Shown: positions 42,409 to 52,847, counted from the stretch's first letter. The stretch is DNA of 64,000 nt from Aureimonas psammosilenae (GCF_009176975.1 NZ_WEZG01000001.1:1-64000); one strand, 5' to 3'. Translations and numbers: made by a program. Notes: generated from the letters alone by a model not told the origin.

Positions 42409-43988
42409 CCCGAGCGATGGCTTCCGCCCTGTCCCGCCGCGGTTTTGCCGCCGCGCTCGCCCTCCTGGCGAGCTTCCAGCCCTTGGCTCCGGTTTTGGCC
42501 GAAGGCAGTCCGACGCTCGCCGTCACCCGTCCGCAGCAGTCCCTGACCCTTGGCCTCAACAAGTCCAAGGTCATCGACCTGCCGGCCGACGCACACGACA
42601 TCCTGGTCGCCAACCCCGCCATCGCCGACGCGGTGACGCGCACGGCGCGCCGCATCTACATCTTCGGCAAGCAGGTCGGACAGACCAACATCTTTGTGTT
42701 CGACAGGAGCGGCGCGGAGATCGCCATTCTCGACCTTCGGATCGAGCGCGACATCGCGGGCCTGTCCAAGACCATCGCCAAATACATCCCCGGTTCGGAG
42801 GTGAAGGCCGACATCCTCAACGACAACATCGTCCTGACCGGCCGGGTCGCCACGCCCCAGGAAGCCGCCCAGGCGGTGCGCCTCGCCCAGATCTACGTCA
42901 CCGGCGGCGAAGCGACCACCAGCCAGTTCATCAGGTCCGCTTCCGGCGCGGCCGGGGCCGGCGGCGTCGGCAGCGGCGTCAGTCAGGCTTTCGAGGAGCG
43001 TCAGGCGAGCCAGGTCATCAACCTTCTGGAGATCGCCGGCGAGGATCAAGTGACGCTGAAGGTGACGGTGGCCGAGGTTCAGCGCTCCGTCATCAAGCAA
43101 CTCGGCTTCAACGGCCTCGCCAAGGGTGCGATCGACGGCTTCACCTTCGGCGCCATTTCCGACAACCCCTTCGGGCTCGGCAAGGCGCTGTCCTCGTCCG
43201 GCGTTTTCGGGTCGGGCTCGATCGGCTCGGCCAGCGTGGACGCTGAACTCAACGCCCTTGAACAGGCCGGCGTCATGCGCACCCTCGCCGAGCCGTCGCT
43301 GACGGCGATCTCGGGCGAGAAGGCGAGCTTCAAGGTCGGCGGCGAGTTCGATGTCGCGGACGGCAAGGACGAGACGCAGGCGAAGCGAACCCCGATCCTC
43401 AATCAGGCGGGCAACATCGTCGGCTACGATGATACGCCGGCTGCCGTGGAATACGACCATCGCCAGATCGATTACGGCATCGGCCTCGACTTCACCCCGG
43501 TGGTTCTGTCGCCGGGCCGGATCAGCCTGAAGATCCGCACCTCCGTCTCCGAGCCCACCTTCGAAAGCCCGTTCAACGTTCCCAAGGGCATCGCGCCGGG
43601 CATCAATCTCATCGGCATCCGCAAGCGCCTCGCCGATACCACCGTCGAGCTTCCGTCCGGCGGCAGTCTCGTGATCGCGGGCCTCGTGCGCGACGAGATG
43701 CGGCAGGTCATCTCTGGCTTTCCGGGGCTGTCCAAGTTGCCGGTGCTCGGCACCCTGTTCCGCTCCCGCGACTTCCAGCGCTACGAGACCGAACTCGTGG
43801 TGATCGTCACGCCCTATCTCGTGCGACCCGTCGCCCGACAGGCGCTGGCGCGTCCCGACGACGGCCTGAACTTCACCGCCGATGGGGCCGGCAACTTCCT
43901 CGGCCGCATCAACCGCGTCTATGGCGCGATGGACACCGATCTCCCGCCCGGCCGTTATCACGGCAACGTCGGATATATCTACAAATGA
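42405..43988 (+). CDS. cpaC: Tad secretin CpaC/RcpA
   Basis: A 527-residue outer-membrane secretin with signal peptide (AALALLASFQPLAPVLAEG). The N-domain has KSKVIDLPADAHDILVANPA, then a BON-like part (VKADILNDNIVLTGRVATP). The secretin C-domain includes VALRPILS-like beta strands (GIGLDFTPVVLSPGRISLKI) and the LPVLGTLFRS ending. It forms the pilus exit channel. Overlaps cpaB and cpaD by ATGA. Confidence 0.95.
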   Translation: MTRAMASALSRRGFAAALALLASFQPLAPVLAEGSPTLAVTRPQQSLTLGLNKSKVIDLPADAHDILVANPAIADAVTRTARRIYIFGKQVGQTNIFVFDRSGAEIAILDLRIERDIAGLSKTIAKYIPGSEVKADILNDNIVLTGRVATPQEAAQAVRLAQIYVTGGEATTSQFIRSASGAAGAGGVGSGVSQAFEERQASQVINLLEIAGEDQVTLKVTVAEVQRSVIKQLGFNGLAKGAIDGFTFGAISDNPFGLGKALSSSGVFGSGSIGSASVDAELNALEQAGVMRTLAEPSLTAISGEKASFKVGGEFDVADGKDETQAKRTPILNQAGNIVGYDDTPAAVEYDHRQIDYGIGLDFTPVVLSPGRISLKIRTSVSEPTFESPFNVPKGIAPGINLIGIRKRLADTTVELPSGGSLVIAGLVRDEMRQVISGFPGLSKLPVLGTLFRSRDFQRYETELVVIVTPYLVRPVARQALARPDDGLNFTADGAGNFLGRINRVYGAMDTDLPPGRYHGNVGYIYK

Positions 43989-44677
43989 GCGTTTCCCGAC
44001 GTTTCCCCTCCGCCGGCGTCCTTGTCGCGCTCGCCGCCTTGTCGCTCGGTGCCTGCGCCGACCGCCACGCCATCCAGGTCGGCGCGGTGCCGGATGACTA
44101 CCGCACGCGCCACCCCATCGTGGTGGGCGAGGACGAGGAAGCGATCGAACTGCCGATCACGGGGTCCGACATCCGCCTGCCGCTTGCCGATCATGGGCGC
44201 GTGAAGGATTTCGGGCAGGGCTTCCGCGCGTCCCGTTCGGCCGCCATTCGGATTCTGGTGCCGCGCGGGTCGCTGAACGAGAAGGCCGCGACGCTCGCCT
44301 CGCGCGACGTCGTGGCGATCCTGAAAAGCATCGGCGTGCCGGGGAACCGCATCCTGCTGCAACCCTTCGATGCCGGCGGACAGGTGGGGGCCGTGCCGAT
44401 CCGCCTGTCCTATGCGACGCTGACCGCGCGTACCGCGCCTTGCGGGCGCTGGCCGGACCAGCTCGCCGACACGGAGCAGAACCGGAACTACCAGAATTTT
44501 GGTTGCGCCACGCAGCAGAATCTGGCCGCGCAGATCGCCGACCCGCGCGACCTTCTGGGGCCACGCGGCCGCGACCCGATCGACGCGGCGCGCCGCACCG
44601 ACATGCTGGAGGACTACCGGACCGGCCGGTCCACCGCGTCGGCGCGCGGCCAAAGCGACCTGGACTACGACTGGTGA
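43985..44677 (+). CDS. cpaD: Pilus lipoprotein CpaD
   Basis: A 230-residue lipoprotein with lipobox LSLGAC at about residues 18-23. The DYRTRHPIVVGEDEEAIELP motif is the CpaD family start, followed by the late NFGCATQQNLAAQIADPRDL. It likely helps CpaC localise or assemble. The start overlaps cpaC and it is followed by cpaE 14 bases later. Confidence 0.94.
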   Translation: MSVSRRFPSAGVLVALAALSLGACADRHAIQVGAVPDDYRTRHPIVVGEDEEAIELPITGSDIRLPLADHGRVKDFGQGFRASRSAAIRILVPRGSLNEKAATLASRDVVAILKSIGVPGNRILLQPFDAGGQVGAVPIRLSYATLTARTAPCGRWPDQLADTEQNRNYQNFGCATQQNLAAQIADPRDLLGPRGRDPIDAARRTDMLEDYRTGRSTASARGQSDLDYDW

Positions 44678-44691
44678 TCGGGGGCGAGGGC

Positions 44692-45957
44692 ATGAGCGAC
44701 GTTCTGAAGGGGGCCGACACCTCGCTCCTGCGCGACGAGATCGCCGCGATGGAGAACGTGCGGCCGATTCCACGCATCTCCATCCAGGCCTTCTGCGAAA
44801 CGGAAGGAACGGCCAAGCCCATCCAGCGCGCCAGCGAGGACCGGCGCATGGCCAAGGCCCATATGCGCATCCATATGGGCGGCATCCGCGCCGCGACCGA
44901 GCATTATTCCAGCGCGCCGACGCCCAATCTCATCATCCTGGAATCACGTTCGCTGCCGTCCGAGCTGATGGTCGAGCTCGAAGGCCTCGCCGATGTCTGC
45001 GATCCGGGCTCCAAGGTCGTCGTGATCGGCCATCACAACGATGTCGGGATCTATCGCGATCTGACGCGGCGCGGCATCTCGGAATATCTCGTGGCGCCGG
45101 TCACCATGTCCGACGTGATGGCCGTGGTGGCGGGTCTCTTCACCGATCCGGAAGCCAAGCCGCTCGGACGCACCGTCGCCTTCGTCGGCGCCAAGGGCGG
45201 CGTCGGCGCCTCGACGATCGCCCACAACGTCGCCTGGTCGGCGGCGCGCCTTTTCTCCTCGGACGTGCTTCTGGCCGATCTCGATCTCGCCTTCGGCACG
45301 GCCAACATCAATTTCGACCAGGACCCGGCGCAGGGCATCGCCGAGGCGGTGTTCTCGGGCGACCGCGTGGACGAGGTCTTTCTCGACCGCCTGCTCGCCA
45401 AATGCGCCGAGCATCTGTCGCTTCTGGCCGCCCCCTCGCTTCTCGACCGCACCTATGATTTCGAGGGCGACGCCTTCACCTCCCTCATCGAGACCGCCCA
45501 GCGCACGACGCCGGTGGTGGTGCTCGACGTGCCGCATCTCTGGAACGAATGGACGCGCAGCGTTCTGGCGCGCGCCGATGAGGTGGCGATCGTGGCGACG
45601 CCCGATCTCGCCAACCTGCGCAACGCCAAGAACCTCGTGGACACGCTGCGGCGCAGCCGCCCGAACGACAAGCCGCCCCATCTGATCCTCAATCAGGTCG
45701 CGGTGCCGCGCCGGCCCGAGATCGCCCCGGCCGATTTCGCCGATCCCCTGCAGATCGAACCGATCGGCCTCGTGTCCTTCGATCCTTTGGCCTTCGGCGG
45801 GGCGGCCAATAACGGCCGTATGATCGCCGAGGTCGACGCCAAGCACCCGGCCGTCGAGGTCTTCGACCAGATCGCGCATGTCCTGACGGGGCGCGGGGAG
45901 CCCAAGCGCGCCAAGCGCGGCGGCTTCGACCTCCTCGCGCGCCTGCGCCGCAAGTAG
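44692..45957 (+). CDS. cpaE: CpaE/TadZ-type MinD-like ATPase
   Basis: A 421-residue cytoplasmic protein that positions the Tad machine at the pole. An N-terminal receiver-like part (about 60-150) precedes a deviant Walker A (FVGAKGGVGASTIAHN) near residue 164. DVLLADLDLAFGTANINF matches the MinD class. Start ATG 44692; in-frame extension upstream overlaps cpaD and is not used. Confidence 0.94.
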   Translation: MSDVLKGADTSLLRDEIAAMENVRPIPRISIQAFCETEGTAKPIQRASEDRRMAKAHMRIHMGGIRAATEHYSSAPTPNLIILESRSLPSELMVELEGLADVCDPGSKVVVIGHHNDVGIYRDLTRRGISEYLVAPVTMSDVMAVVAGLFTDPEAKPLGRTVAFVGAKGGVGASTIAHNVAWSAARLFSSDVLLADLDLAFGTANINFDQDPAQGIAEAVFSGDRVDEVFLDRLLAKCAEHLSLLAAPSLLDRTYDFEGDAFTSLIETAQRTTPVVVLDVPHLWNEWTRSVLARADEVAIVATPDLANLRNAKNLVDTLRRSRPNDKPPHLILNQVAVPRRPEIAPADFADPLQIEPIGLVSFDPLAFGGAANNGRMIAEVDAKHPAVEVFDQIAHVLTGRGEPKRAKRGGFDLLARLRRK

Positions 45958-45966
45958 GACTGACCC

Positions 45967-47442
45967 ATGTTCGGCAAGCGTTCCGGCGAAGGCGGCGAGA
46001 AGCTGGCGGTGCGCCCGCCCACCTCCGCACCCGCATCCGCGCCACCCCCCAGAGCAACGCCGTCGGCCGCCTCTCAGCCGGCGGCCGCGGCGGCACTCGA
46101 ACCCATCGCGCCGCGCCGGGCCGCTCCCCCGCCGGTCGAGAACGCCGCGCGCGAGCGCTCGGAAAGCTATTTCCAGACCAAGGCGCAGATCTTCTCGGCG
46201 CTGATCGACACGATCGACCTCAGCCAGCTCGCCAAGCTCGACAACGAAAGCGCGCGCGAGGAAATCCGCGACATCGTCAACGACATCATCGCGATCAAGA
46301 ACTTCGCGATGTCGATCGCCGAGCAGGAGGACCTCCTCGGCGACATCTGCAACGACATCCTCGGCTACGGCCCGCTGGAGCCTCTGCTGGCGCGCGACGA
46401 CATCGCCGACATCATGGTGAACGGCCCCAACCACACCTTCATCGAGGTGAACGGCAAGGTCGTGGAAACCAATGTCCGCTTCCGCGACAATCTTCAGCTT
46501 CTCAACATCTGCCAGCGCATCGTCAGCCAGGTCGGGCGACGTGTCGACGAGGCCTCGCCCATCTGCGACGCGCGCCTGCCCGACGGCAGCCGCGTCAACG
46601 TCATCGCCCCGCCGCTCGCTCTCGACGGCGCGACGCTGACCATCCGCAAGTTCAAGAAGGACAAGCTGACCCTCGACCAGCTCGTGAACTTCGGCGCGAT
46701 TTCGCCGAACGGCGCGCAGCTTCTCCAGATCGTCGGCCGGGTTCGCTGCAACATCATCATTTCGGGCGGCACAGGTTCCGGCAAGACCACGCTTCTCAAC
46801 TGCCTCACCCGCTATATCGAGGAAGACGAGCGGATCATCACCTGCGAGGACACCGCCGAGCTCCAGCTCCAGCAGCCCCATGTCGTGCGCCTCGAAACCC
46901 GCCCTCCCAACATCGAGGGCGAGGGCGAGATCACCATGCGCGACCTCGTGAAGAACTGCCTGCGCATGCGCCCCGAGCGCATCATCGTCGGCGAGGTGCG
47001 CGGGCCGGAGGTGTTCGACCTTCTTCAGGCGATGAATACCGGCCATGACGGGTCGATGGGCACCATTCACGCCAACTCGCCGCGCGAATGCCTCAACCGT
47101 ATCGAGTCCATGATCGCCATGGGCGGCTTCACCCTGCCGCCGCGCACGGTGCGCGAGATCATCGTGGGGTCGGTCGATATCATCGTTCAGGCCGCGCGCC
47201 TTCGCGACGGGTCGCGCCGCATCACCCACATCACCGAAGTGGTGGGCATGGAAGGCGACGTCATCACGACGCAGGATCTCTTCGTCTACGAGCTTCTGGG
47301 CGAAGACCAGAGCGGCCGCCTTCTGGGCCGCCACATCTCCACCGGCATCGGGCGTCCCGCTTTCTGGGACCGGGCGCGATACTACAACGAGGAGCAGCGG
47401 CTGGCGAACGTCCTCGACGCCTCGGTCGATGAGGGCCGCTGA
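45967..47442 (+). CDS. cpaF: Tad pilus secretion ATPase CpaF/TadA
   Basis: A 491-residue AAA-type ATPase powering pilus assembly. Walker A is [16 protein letters not shown] (about residues 262-277), Asp box and Walker B are in [20 protein letters not shown], and the His box is [15 protein letters not shown]. The N-terminal 60 residues are Ala/Pro-rich and probably disordered. It shares one base with the tadB start. Confidence 0.97.
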   Translation: MFGKRSGEGGEKLAVRPPTSAPASAPPPRATPSAASQPAAAAALEPIAPRRAAPPPVENAARERSESYFQTKAQIFSALIDTIDLSQLAKLDNESAREEIRDIVNDIIAIKNFAMSIAEQEDLLGDICNDILGYGPLEPLLARDDIADIMVNGPNHTFIEVNGKVVETNVRFRDNLQLLNICQRIVSQVGRRVDEASPICDARLPDGSRVNVIAPPLALDGATLTIRKFKKDKLTLDQLVNFGAISPNGAQLLQIVGRVRCNIIISGGTGSGKTTLLNCLTRYIEEDERIITCEDTAELQLQQPHVVRLETRPPNIEGEGEITMRDLVKNCLRMRPERIIVGEVRGPEVFDLLQAMNTGHDGSMGTIHANSPRECLNRIESMIAMGGFTLPPRTVREIIVGSVDIIVQAARLRDGSRRITHITEVVGMEGDVITTQDLFVYELLGEDQSGRLLGRHISTGIGRPAFWDRARYYNEEQRLANVLDASVDEGR

Positions 47443-48443
47443 TGCTTCCCGTGGTTCTCTTCGTGATCCTGGCGGGAACGTGCTCGGCAAGTCTCGCCTA
47501 TGTGATACTCCAGCCGCGCATCGCGCGCGAAAAGAAGGCCGCCGCGCGGCTCGGCCAATATTCGCGTATCGAGACCGACAATATTTCCCGGCAGCTTTCG
47601 CGCAACCGCATCGCCGACACGACGCGCCGGCGCAAATCGATCCAGAATTCGCTGAAGGAACTGGACGACCGGCAAAAGGAGCGGTCGAGCTACGCCACGC
47701 GCCCTTCGCTGCGCCGGCGTCTGGAGCAGGCGGGGCTCGACATGAACGAGCGTCGCTTCGTCATCATCAGCGCGATCGTCGGATTCGTCGTCTTTCTGGT
47801 GGCTCTCCTGGTCAGCGGCTCGCTGCTGATCGCGATCGCGGCGGCGGGGGTCGGCGGCTTCGGCCTGCCGCGCATCACCATCGACATCATGCGCAAACGC
47901 CGCCAGAAGAAGTTCATCCAGGAATTTCCGAACGCCATCGACCTCATCGTGCGCGGCGTGAAGTCCGGTCTGCCGGTGAACGACACCTTCCGCATGATCG
48001 TGTCCGAAGCCGCCGAGCCGGTGCGCTCGGAATTTCGCAAGGTGGTGGAAGCCCAGCAGCTCGGCCTGCCGACGGCGGAAGCGGTGGAGCGCCTGTTCCA
48101 GGGTATGCCCCTGTCGGAAACCAACTTCTTCGCCATCGTCATCGCCATCCAGTCGCAGGCCGGCGGCAACCTGTCGGACGCCCTGCAGAATCTCAGCAAG
48201 GTCCTGCGCGAGCGCAAGAAGATGGCGGCCAAGATCCAGGCCATGTCGGCGGAAGCGAAGGCTTCGGCCGGCATCATCGGGGCGCTGCCGATCGTGGTGG
48301 GCGGCCTTCTGTACCTGACGACGCCCGATTATGTCGGCCTCCTGTTCTCGACCTCGATCGGCAACATGCTGCTTCTGGGATGCGTCGCGATGATGGGAAC
48401 CGGCATCGTCGTGATGCGCCAGATGATCAATTTCGATTTCTAG
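47442..48443 (+). CDS. tadB: Tad inner-membrane platform protein TadB
   Basis: A 333-residue protein of the type II secretion GspF-like family. It has an N-terminal segment, a charged cytosolic region, two segments about 105-140, the conserved EFPNAIDLIVRGVKSGLPV and two C-terminal segments. It works with TadC as the platform for CpaF. Start ATG 47442 overlaps the CpaF stop. Confidence 0.95.
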   Translation: MLPVVLFVILAGTCSASLAYVILQPRIAREKKAAARLGQYSRIETDNISRQLSRNRIADTTRRRKSIQNSLKELDDRQKERSSYATRPSLRRRLEQAGLDMNERRFVIISAIVGFVVFLVALLVSGSLLIAIAAAGVGGFGLPRITIDIMRKRRQKKFIQEFPNAIDLIVRGVKSGLPVNDTFRMIVSEAAEPVRSEFRKVVEAQQLGLPTAEAVERLFQGMPLSETNFFAIVIAIQSQAGGNLSDALQNLSKVLRERKKMAAKIQAMSAEAKASAGIIGALPIVVGGLLYLTTPDYVGLLFSTSIGNMLLLGCVAMMGTGIVVMRQMINFDF

Positions 48444-48455
48444 GACCGGCCGGCG

Positions 48456-49445
48456 ATGAATTTCCTTTCCGGTCTCGGCCTTCCCCCGTCGGCTCTGCTT
48501 GTGGGCTTCGTCTGTTTGTCGGTGTTCGCCACCGTCCTGACCTTCGCCATGCCGCTTCTGGTGGGCGGCAACCTGAAATCGCGCATGAAGGTCGTGGCGC
48601 TGGAGCGCGAGGAGATGCGGGCGCGAGAGCGCGCGCGCCTCGCCCAGGAAAAGGACCGCGACCGCCGCGGCAGCGCGCGCCAGCGCGACGACGACGGTTT
48701 CGCGTCGAAGTTCGTCACGCGCTTCAACCTGAAGAAGGCGCTGGCCGACGACAAGACGGCGGCGACGCTTCTTCACGCCGGTTATCGCGGCCAGCGACCC
48801 TTGACCCTGTTCCTCTTCGCCCGTGCGACGCTGCCGGTGGTGGGGTTCGTTCTGGCGTTCTTCTATATCTTCGGCATCGGGGTCATGGCCGAATCCGCCG
48901 GAAGCATGCGCCTGATGGTTTGCCTCGGCGCGGCGGCTTTCGGCTTCTATCTCCCCAACATCGTGATCGCCAACAAGGCCAAGAAACGGCGCATGTCGAT
49001 CACCCGCGCCTGGCCCGAAGCGCTCGATCTTCTTTTGATCTGCGTGGAATCCGGCCTGTCCATCGAGGCTGCGTTCCGCCGCGTGTCGGAGGAGATCGGC
49101 GTCCAGTCGGTGGAGTTGGCCGAGGAACTCGTGCTGCTTTGCGCCGAGCTCGCTTATCTGTCCGACCGCCGCGCGGCCTACGAGAACCTCACCGCCCGCA
49201 TCGGCACCGATCATGTGCGCTCGGCCACCACCGCCCTTGTCCAGGCCGAGCGCTACGGCACGCCGCTCGGTCAGGCGCTGCGCGTTCTGGCCCAGGAAGG
49301 GCGCGACGCGCGCATGAACATCGCCGAGAAGAAGGCCGCGAGCCTGCCGCCCAAACTCACCGTGCCGATGATCGTGTTCTTTCTGCCGGTGCTTTTCGTG
49401 GTGATCCTCGGACCTGCCGCGATCCAGGTGATGAGCGCGAAGTGA
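48456..49445 (+). CDS. tadC: Tad inner-membrane platform protein TadC
   Basis: A 329-residue GspF-like protein with membrane segments at the N-terminus, around 120-170 and at the C-terminus. The motif AWPEALDLLLICVESGLSIE is the TadC counterpart of the TadB box. It follows tadB by 12 bases and ends convergent with tadD. Confidence 0.95.
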   Translation: MNFLSGLGLPPSALLVGFVCLSVFATVLTFAMPLLVGGNLKSRMKVVALEREEMRARERARLAQEKDRDRRGSARQRDDDGFASKFVTRFNLKKALADDKTAATLLHAGYRGQRPLTLFLFARATLPVVGFVLAFFYIFGIGVMAESAGSMRLMVCLGAAAFGFYLPNIVIANKAKKRRMSITRAWPEALDLLLICVESGLSIEAAFRRVSEEIGVQSVELAEELVLLCAELAYLSDRRAAYENLTARIGTDHVRSATTALVQAERYGTPLGQALRVLAQEGRDARMNIAEKKAASLPPKLTVPMIVFFLPVLFVVILGPAAIQVMSAK

Positions 49446-49461
49446 GCCGCGCCCCGCGCTC

Positions 49462-50307
49462 TTATTGCGCGGCGCTGGGCGTTTTATCCTTGTCCTTCAG
49501 CATCGACCACGTGTTGCGCTGGGACAGCATCTGCCTGAGATAAGCGACGTTGGCGCTGGCTTCCTCGGGCGGAAGCTCGGCACCCGCGATCCGCTCGGCT
49601 TCCTCGAACCGGCCCTGAAGCCCGACCACCAGCGCCAGATTCTGCCGCACGCGGCTGTCGGCGCCGGGCCTCGCCGCCGCTTGGGAGAGGGTGGTTTCGG
49701 CCGACTTCAGATCGTTGGCCAAAAGAAAGGACATGCCGAGATTGGACAGGATCGCGGGCTCGTTCGGCTGGATGTCGAGCGCCTTGCGATAGGCGATCCG
49801 CGCTTCCTCCGGTTTGCCGAGCTGGTCGAGGATCGCGCCTTCCGTGGAAAGGAGACGCCAATCGGGGTAGTCCGGCGTTTGCGCCCGGCGCACCGTTTCC
49901 AGCGCCTTCGTCAGCTCGCCCGCCGCCGCCAGCGACTTGCCATAGGCGGCCAGCACTTCGCGGTCCTTGGAATTGGCGATCGCCACCTGCCGCATCACCG
50001 CCAGCGACTGGTCGTTGCGGCCGGTCATCTGAAGAAGGGAGGCATAGGGCAGGCCGATCGCCTTGTTCTTCGGATCGCGCTCGTAGGCCGCGCCATATCG
50101 CTCGGTGGCCGCGCGCAGCTCGCCCTCGTTCATGGTGTCGAAGCTTTTGGCCTTGCCCGGCGCGGCGCTCGAGCGGATCGAGCCGGTATGCATCGGCGAC
50201 ACGGACTGGCAGCCGGCAAGGGACAGGCCGAGAATCATGGACAGGGCGATCAGGCCCATACGCGGCGAAACGCAAGACGAGGGTCTCAAAGGTCGGTCCT
50301 TCCGCAT
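49462..50307 (-). CDS. tadD: TPR lipoprotein TadD
   Basis: A 281-residue lipoprotein: MRKDRPLRPSS start at 50307 (50361 and 50259 also possible), hydrophobic ALSMILGLSLAGC with a lipobox. TPR-type helical repeats follow (about 60-250), for example ALDIQPNEPAILSNLGMSFL. TadD is a pilotin-like assembly factor for the secretin. It is on the opposite strand with its stop 16 bases from tadC's. Confidence 0.9.
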   Translation of the reverse strand: MRKDRPLRPSSCVSPRMGLIALSMILGLSLAGCQSVSPMHTGSIRSSAAPGKAKSFDTMNEGELRAATERYGAAYERDPKNKAIGLPYASLLQMTGRNDQSLAVMRQVAIANSKDREVLAAYGKSLAAAGELTKALETVRRAQTPDYPDWRLLSTEGAILDQLGKPEEARIAYRKALDIQPNEPAILSNLGMSFLLANDLKSAETTLSQAAARPGADSRVRQNLALVVGLQGRFEEAERIAGAELPPEEASANVAYLRQMLSQRNTWSMLKDKDKTPSAAQ

Positions 50308-50411
50308 CCACAGCCTTTGCGGATCGGCGATAAACCGGTAATCCCGCTTGAAACGCGACAATGGTTCTTCAACCTTGTCGGAGGGTTGAGTTCCTTTCTC
50401 GGGAAACGATC

Positions 50412-51782
50412 ATGAACGAAAAGCCGACAACGCCGCGCCCGGTCTGGCCCGTCTTCGCCAAGGCTTTGGACGAGTTGCCGACGCGCGCGCGCGACTGGGC
50501 GGCGGCCTGCCGCTTCAAGGCCGGTGCCGGCGAGGTGCTGCTCGTGCCGGGCGAAGGGGGCGAGCTTGCGGGCGCGGTGCTCGGCCTCGGGGCGAGGAAC
50601 GACGACACCCCCGCCGCGTCGCTGCTGGCCGGCGCGCTCGCCAAGGCGCTGCCGGGCGGCGACTGGCGTTTGTCGGAAAACCATCCGCTCGATCCCGGCC
50701 TCGCCCAACTCGCCTTCGCCCTCGGGGGCTATCGCTTCGAGCGCTACAAGCGGGACGACGATGGGGCAGGGGCTCCGATCTTGAGCGTGGAAGGCGCCGA
50801 CCCGGCGGAGACCGAGCTTCTTTCCCGGTCGATCTTCCTCGCCCGCGATCTCGTCAACACGCCGGCGAGCGACCTCCTGCCCGACGGCATGGAACGAGCG
50901 GTGCGCGACCTCGCCACCGAGTTCGGCGCTGAGGTCTCCAGCATCGTCGGCGACGAGCTTCTCGACCGCAACTTCCCCATGATCCACGCGGTCGGGCGCG
51001 CCAGCAGCGTCGCGCCGCGCTTGATCGACCTTGTCTGGGGCCCGGAGGACGCACCGAAGGTGACGCTCGTCGGCAAGGGCGTCAGCTTCGATACGGGCGG
51101 CCTCGACATCAAACCCTCGTCCGGCATGCTTCTGATGAAGAAGGACATGGGCGGGGCGGCGAACGTCCTGGCGCTCGCCCGCATTCTGATGGGCCGGCGT
51201 TTGCCGGTTCGCCTGCGCGTTCTCGTGCCGGCGGTGGAGAACGCCATCGCCGGCAATGCTTTCCGCCCCGGCGACGTGTTGACGAGCCGCAAGGGCAAGA
51301 CGGTCGAGATCGGCAACACGGACGCGGAAGGGCGTCTGATCCTCGCCGACGCGCTGGCGCTCGCCGACGAGGAAGCGCCGGAAATTCTCCTCGACATGGC
51401 GACCCTGACGGGCGCGGCGCGCGTCGCCCTCGGGCCGGAACTGCCGCCCTTCTTCACCGACGACGAAGCGTTCGCCGCCGCACTCGGGCAGGCATCCCGC
51501 GAGGTCGCCGACCCGATCTGGCGCCTGCCGCTCTGGAAACCCTATGCCAAGGGTCTGTCCTCCAAGATCGCCGACACCAACAACGTCACGAGCGACGGTT
51601 TTGCGGGCGCGGTGACGGCGGCGCTCTTCCTCCAGGGCTTCGTGGAAAAGGCGAAGGCCTGGGCGCATTTCGACGTCTTCGGCTGGCGCCCGCAGCCGGG
51701 CCCGCTCGGTCCCGTCGGCGGCGAAGCGCAGGCGATCCGCGCCATCCACCGCGTTCTGGAAGCGCGTTATAAGAGCGGCTAA
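50412..51782 (+). CDS. M17-family leucyl aminopeptidase
   Basis: A 456-residue dinuclear-metal peptidase. Metal and catalytic residues are in VGKGVSFDTGGLDIKPSSGM with KKDMGGAANVLA, and the second cluster is IGNTDAEGRLILADALALAD. The N-domain (about 1-150) is divergent, as in the PepB/short PepA group. It removes N-terminal residues from peptides in the cytoplasm. Start ATG 50412; it is followed by the NlpC/P60 gene, so peptide turnover may be a shared theme. Confidence 0.94.
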   Translation: MNEKPTTPRPVWPVFAKALDELPTRARDWAAACRFKAGAGEVLLVPGEGGELAGAVLGLGARNDDTPAASLLAGALAKALPGGDWRLSENHPLDPGLAQLAFALGGYRFERYKRDDDGAGAPILSVEGADPAETELLSRSIFLARDLVNTPASDLLPDGMERAVRDLATEFGAEVSSIVGDELLDRNFPMIHAVGRASSVAPRLIDLVWGPEDAPKVTLVGKGVSFDTGGLDIKPSSGMLLMKKDMGGAANVLALARILMGRRLPVRLRVLVPAVENAIAGNAFRPGDVLTSRKGKTVEIGNTDAEGRLILADALALADEEAPEILLDMATLTGAARVALGPELPPFFTDDEAFAAALGQASREVADPIWRLPLWKPYAKGLSSKIADTNNVTSDGFAGAVTAALFLQGFVEKAKAWAHFDVFGWRPQPGPLGPVGGEAQAIRAIHRVLEARYKSG

Positions 51783-51961
51783 CAACACCTCGCAGGGTCG
51801 GCTGGCCGGGTCTTTCCGCCGTCCACGTCATCGCGAATGCTCGCCGATGCCGCCGGCATCGACTGCGCTTCGCTCTTTGTGGAACAACGGAAATCCCTCG
51901 CCCATCCTCTGCCTGGAGGTATTGTTAGCCGCTCTAAGTCGCGTTCCTGAAAGGCTTCGCC

Positions 51962-52828
51962 ATGTCCGCACCGCTCGATCCCCGCCGCAACGCTTTTCGG
52001 GCCGATCTCGCCGATGCGCGGTTGGAAGGCCGCGTCGATGCGGCGCGATTCGTGGAAGGCAAGGCGATGACCGTCGCGCGGCCGATCGCGCCGCTGCGCC
52101 GGGAAGGCCGCGCGTCCGCCACCCAGGAAACGCAAGCGCTTCTGGGCGAGACCGTGCTTGTCTTCGAGGCGCACGACGACGGCTGGGCCTGGGTCCAGTT
52201 GGACGGCGACGGCTATGTCGGCTGGATGGAGAGGGCCGCCTTGTCGGACCGGCTCGCCCCCGCCACGCACCGCGTTTGCGTGCCCTCGACGCTGCTCTTC
52301 CCGGTGCCCGACATCAAGCAGCCGGTGCGGGCGCATCTGCCGATGGGCGCGCGGGTTGCGGTGGGGGGCGAGGCGAGCGACCGCAATGCGACCTATGCGC
52401 TGGTCGCGCCGGAAGGGGCCGTGGTGGTCCAGCACCTGCAGGACCTCGACGCCAAGGCGGCCGACTTCGTGGTCGTCGCCGAGCTTTTTCTCGGCGCGCC
52501 CTATCTCTGGGGCGGCAAGACGCCGCTCGGCGCGGACTGCTCGGGCCTTGTCCAGACGGCTCTTGGCCTTGCCGGCATCGCCGCGCCGCGCGACACGGAC
52601 ATGCAGGAACGCGAACTTGGGGAAGCCGTCGCCCCCTACGCGCCCTCCAAGCGCGGCGATCTCGTCTTCTGGCCCGGCCATGTCGGCATCATGCTGGATG
52701 AGGCGCGGCTTCTCCATGCCAACGCCTTCCACATGGCGACGCGGATCGAGCCGCTGACCGAGGCAGTTCGCCGCTACGAGGCTAAGGGCGTCGCGATCTC
52801 CGGCATCCGGCGGCTGTCGCTCGGCTGA
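51962..52828 (+). CDS. NlpC/P60 cysteine peptidase with SH3-like domains
   Basis: A 288-residue protein. SH3-like segments occupy about 40-150 (VFEAHDDGWAWVQLDGDGYV). The NlpC/P60 catalytic part has Cys in LGADCSGLVQTAL (about 190-202), His in PGHVGIML and a third His in LHANAFHM. It may cut murein peptides or their recycled products. No signal peptide is seen, as in other cytoplasmic or non-classically exported members. AGG precedes the start. Confidence 0.92.
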   Translation: MSAPLDPRRNAFRADLADARLEGRVDAARFVEGKAMTVARPIAPLRREGRASATQETQALLGETVLVFEAHDDGWAWVQLDGDGYVGWMERAALSDRLAPATHRVCVPSTLLFPVPDIKQPVRAHLPMGARVAVGGEASDRNATYALVAPEGAVVVQHLQDLDAKAADFVVVAELFLGAPYLWGGKTPLGADCSGLVQTALGLAGIAAPRDTDMQERELGEAVAPYAPSKRGDLVFWPGHVGIMLDEARLLHANAFHMATRIEPLTEAVRRYEAKGVAISGIRRLSLG

Positions 52829-52847
52829 ACGCTCTAGTTCGCTTCGC

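Noticed and set aside
44944-47490. 848-codon minus-strand open frame across cpaE and cpaF
   Set aside because: It runs opposite to well-conserved pilus genes, has no recognisable domain and has the biased composition of a shadow frame in high-GC DNA.
47382-49214. 610-codon minus-strand open frame across tadB and tadC
   Set aside because: Shadow of two membrane protein genes; Arg/His-rich without motifs.
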